DNA of 9,099 bases from CAYPKW01 sp964411425 (GTDB taxonomy: Bacteria > Pseudomonadota > Alphaproteobacteria > Dongiales > Dongiaceae), in the NCBI GenBank assembly GCA_964411425.1, contig CAYPKW010000094.1:1-9099 (forward strand), read 5' to 3'. A model generated the notes under the pieces. It saw only the letters and a program-made list of their open reading frames with translations, made no database searches and was not told the origin of the DNA. A program made the translations under genes and the position numbers. Each line of letters starts with the position of its first letter. Within the stretch, counting starts at the first letter, position 1. Positions 5,370 through 9,099 of this stretch are shown one piece after another.

Positions 5370-6149
5370 ATGACCGGGTCGCCGATCCCGTCGGTTTTCG
5401 TTTCGCATGGGGCGCCGACCCTGCCCTTGGAGGACATCCCGGCGCGCCAATTCATGGCGGGTCTGGGCAAGGCGCTCGCGCGGCCCAAGGCCATCCTGTG
5501 TGTCTCGGCCCATTGGCAATCGAAGCCGCCTGCCGTGAGCGCGGCGGCGCAACCGGAGACCATCCACGATTTCTACGGGTTTCCGGACGAGCTCTACCGT
5601 CTCGTCTATCCGGCGCCGGGAGCGCCCGAGCTTGCGCGCCGCGTAGCGGCGCTGCTCAAGGACGCGGGGCTGGATTGCGCGGTCGATCCGGAGCGCGGCC
5701 TCGACCACGGCGCGTGGAACCCGCTGATGCTGATCTATCCCGGCGCCGACGTGCCGGTGACGCAGCTTTCGATCGTGGCGGGGAAGGGTGCGGCCGCGCA
5801 CCTGGCGCTGGGCCACGCGCTGGCGCCGCTGCGTGGCGAGCAAGTGCTAATACTGGCGAGCGGCGGCGCGGTGCATAATCTGGGTCAATTCAGAGTCGAT
5901 CGGCGCCGGCCGGCCGCTTGGGCGTCGTCGTTCGACGACTGGCTCGCCGAGCGGATCGCGGCGGGCGATGAAGCGGCGCTGGTCTCGTATCGCGAAACCC
6001 GCGAGGACGGCGTACTCGCGCACCCCAGCGACGAGCACTTCATGCCGCTGTTCGTAGCATTGGGGGCGGGCGGCGGGCGGCCCGGCCGCGCGCTTCATCG
6101 CAGCTTCGCCCATGGCAGCCTCAGCATGGCGGCCTACGCCTGGGATTAG
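5370..6149 (+). CDS. Class III extradiol ring-cleavage dioxygenase, DODA/YgiD family
   Basis: Predicted metal-dependent dioxygenase of the LigB superfamily, 4,5-DOPA dioxygenase/YgiD branch, which opens the ring of a catechol-type substrate. At 259 residues it has the family's usual length. Conserved marks are His13 in FVSHGAPT, His48 in SAHWQS (both expected metal ligands), IHDFYGFP (65-72), RGLDHGAW (109-116), His169 in GGAVHNL (the likely acid-base histidine) and HPSDEHFMPL with His223. The physiological substrate of bacterial YgiD-type proteins is poorly defined. I chose ATG 5370, which starts just before the conserved strand; upstream codons lie inside rpsD and encode unconserved residues. 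The only AAGG is one base from the ATG, too close for a normal ribosome binding site, so translation may depend on ribosomes finishing rpsD 19 bases before. Its link to rpsD is probably positional only. Confidence 0.87.
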   Translation: MTGSPIPSVFVSHGAPTLPLEDIPARQFMAGLGKALARPKAILCVSAHWQSKPPAVSAAAQPETIHDFYGFPDELYRLVYPAPGAPELARRVAALLKDAGLDCAVDPERGLDHGAWNPLMLIYPGADVPVTQLSIVAGKGAAAHLALGHALAPLRGEQVLILASGGAVHNLGQFRVDRRRPAAWASSFDDWLAERIAAGDEAALVSYRETREDGVLAHPSDEHFMPLFVALGAGGGRPGRALHRSFAHGSLSMAAYAWD

Positions 6150-6151
6150 AT

Positions 6152-6165
6152 CGCGGCCGGCCGCG
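6152..6165. repeat. 14-base perfect palindrome between convergent genes
   Basis: CGCGGCCGGCCGCG fills most of the 18-base gap between the stop codons of the dioxygenase gene and grxD. As RNA it could fold to a five-pair stem with a CCGG loop on either strand. No T-run follows, so a bidirectional terminator role is only possible, and chance is plausible in DNA this GC-rich. Confidence 0.4.
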
Positions 6166-6167
6166 CC

Positions 6168-6506
6168 TCACGCCGCGCCGATGGCGACGCCGCGCTTGGC
6201 GAACATCTCCTTGAGCTCGCCCGAGGCGTGCATCTCGCGCACGATATCGCACCCCCCCACGAACTCGCCCTTCACGTAGAGCTGCGGCACGGTCGGCCAT
6301 TGGCTGAAGTCCTTGACGCCCTGGCGCAAGGATGGGTCGGTCAGCACGTCGATGCCCTTGAACTTGACGCCGAGCTCGGTCAGCGCCTGGACCACGGCGG
6401 CCGAGAAGCCGCATTGCGGGAACACCGGCGTACCCTTCATGTAGAGCACGACGTCGTTGCCGCCGATGTCCTGCTGAATGCGCTCGAATACGGGATTGCT
6501 ACCCAT
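6168..6506 (-). CDS. grxD: Monothiol glutaredoxin, Grx4/GrxD type
   Basis: A 112-residue CGFS-type monothiol glutaredoxin. As a glutathione-bound dimer, or with BolA, it holds a [2Fe-2S] cluster and passes it to other proteins in iron-sulfur assembly and iron signalling. The key motifs are all present: MKGTPVFPQCGFS with the active cysteine at 32 and Ser35, WPTVPQLY (70-77) with cis-Pro74, and GGCD (84-87), which binds glutathione together with Lys24. It has no thioredoxin-like N-terminal extension, so it is the single-domain bacterial type. A strong GGAGGA lies nine bases before the ATG. It is the last gene of the purL-bolA-grxD run, 36 bases after bolA, and converges on the dioxygenase gene. 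Confidence 0.96.
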   Translation of the reverse strand: MGSNPVFERIQQDIGGNDVVLYMKGTPVFPQCGFSAAVVQALTELGVKFKGIDVLTDPSLRQGVKDFSQWPTVPQLYVKGEFVGGCDIVREMHASGELKEMFAKRGVAIGAA

Positions 6507-6542
6507 TGGAAGTGGTCCTCCGGAAGATTGCCGCGGTCGGGG

Positions 6543-6785
6543 TTACTGAACGTCTTTCGGCAACGCGGTTTGCAAGGCGAGCGCGTGCAACTGGTCGCCC
6601 ATCTTGCCGCGCAGCGCCTGGTAGACCATCTGGTGCTGCTGGATGCGGCTCTTGCCGGCGAAGGCGGCGGATGTCACGTAGGCGGCGTAGTGGTCGCCGT
6701 CGCCGCGCAGGTCCTCGATGGTGACGCTGGCGCCGGGAATCGCCTCCTTGATCATCCGCTCGATGTCCGCCGCGTCCATGGCCAT
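6543..6785 (-). CDS. bolA: BolA-family protein
   Basis: An 80-residue BolA-like protein, a class II KH-like fold that partners with monothiol glutaredoxin through a shared [2Fe-2S] cluster. The conserved core is visible: DLRGDGDHY, where His32 sits in the variable metal-site loop; FAGKSRIQQHQMVYQAL with the invariant His51; and LHALALQT near the end. Its small size and GDGDHY loop resemble the IbaG/YrbA-like branch rather than the longer E. coli BolA. AGAGGA lies eight bases before ATG 6785, which supports this start over the second ATG two codons in. It begins 16 bases after purL ends and is followed by grxD, so the interacting pair is co-expressed. Confidence 0.93.
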   Translation of the reverse strand: MAMDAADIERMIKEAIPGASVTIEDLRGDGDHYAAYVTSAAFAGKSRIQQHQMVYQALRGKMGDQLHALALQTALPKDVQ

Positions 6786-6801
6786 GGGGCCGGTCCTCTG
6801 C

Positions 6802-8997
<2,196 letters not shown>

Positions 8998-9099
8998 GGG
9001 GTATTGCCGGTGCCAGTTGAACCGGCTTTCTGCCCTGGGCGCGGCCGAGCGTCAACCGATGGCCTCGCTTGGCGATGCGTCCAGCGAGAGGGGTAGAAA
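8998..9099. other. Region upstream of purL
   Basis: No gene could be assigned. On the minus strand the first frame has 15 codons before a TGA (9054-9052), too little to tell whether it is the end of another gene. A TTGACG (9055-9050, minus strand) resembles a -35 box, but I see no matching -10. Confidence 0.3.

Noticed and set aside
5136..5843. Minus-strand open frame of 235 codons across the rpsD-dioxygenase junction
   Set aside because: Arginine-rich antisense translation spanning two real genes and their gap; no family features.

Overview
The window looks like chromosomal housekeeping DNA from a GC-rich alphaproteobacterium, probably of the Rhodospirillales type. This rests on the high GC content, on rpsD standing alone outside the ribosomal alpha operon, and on a purL-bolA-grxD run, an order I know from alphaproteobacteria. 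The assignment is from recalled family features and gene order; no search was run. Ten protein genes fill almost all of it, and no gap exceeds about 240 bases. I see no tRNA, rRNA, CRISPR array, insertion sequence or prophage gene.

Left part, plus strand: cimA (citramalate synthase, 75-1679) is followed 16 bases later by a TrmJ/LasT-type tRNA 2'-O-methyltransferase gene (1696-2475). Next comes a four-gene minus-strand operon, read from 4498 down to 2531: an ArsR-family repressor, an SRPBCC/AHSA1-fold protein, a GFA-family zinc protein and a glutathione S-transferase. The genes overlap or nearly touch, and each of the last three has a recognisable Shine-Dalgarno sequence. Directly in front of the ArsR start codon lie two abutting copies of the inverted repeat TTAAC-N6-GTTAA, in an AT-rich patch that overlaps a TTGACA-type promoter. 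This reads as an autoregulated operon with two predicted glutathione-linked proteins, and it is the most distinctive part of the window.

Middle, plus strand: divergent from the repressor is rpsD (ribosomal protein S4, 4736-5350). It has its own promoter-like sequence and a leader of roughly 110 bases that can form two adjacent hairpins. A class III extradiol ring-cleavage dioxygenase gene (5370-6149, DODA/YgiD family) starts 19 bases after rpsD.

Right part, minus strand: purL (8997-6802, purine synthesis), bolA (6785-6543) and grxD (6506-6168, CGFS monothiol glutaredoxin) form a tight run. BolA and monothiol glutaredoxin are known partners that share a [2Fe-2S] cluster, so the pair is functionally coherent; purL is probably linked through shared transcription.

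I found no clearly new biological system. The best leads are the tandem operator with its four-gene operon and the structured rpsD leader.
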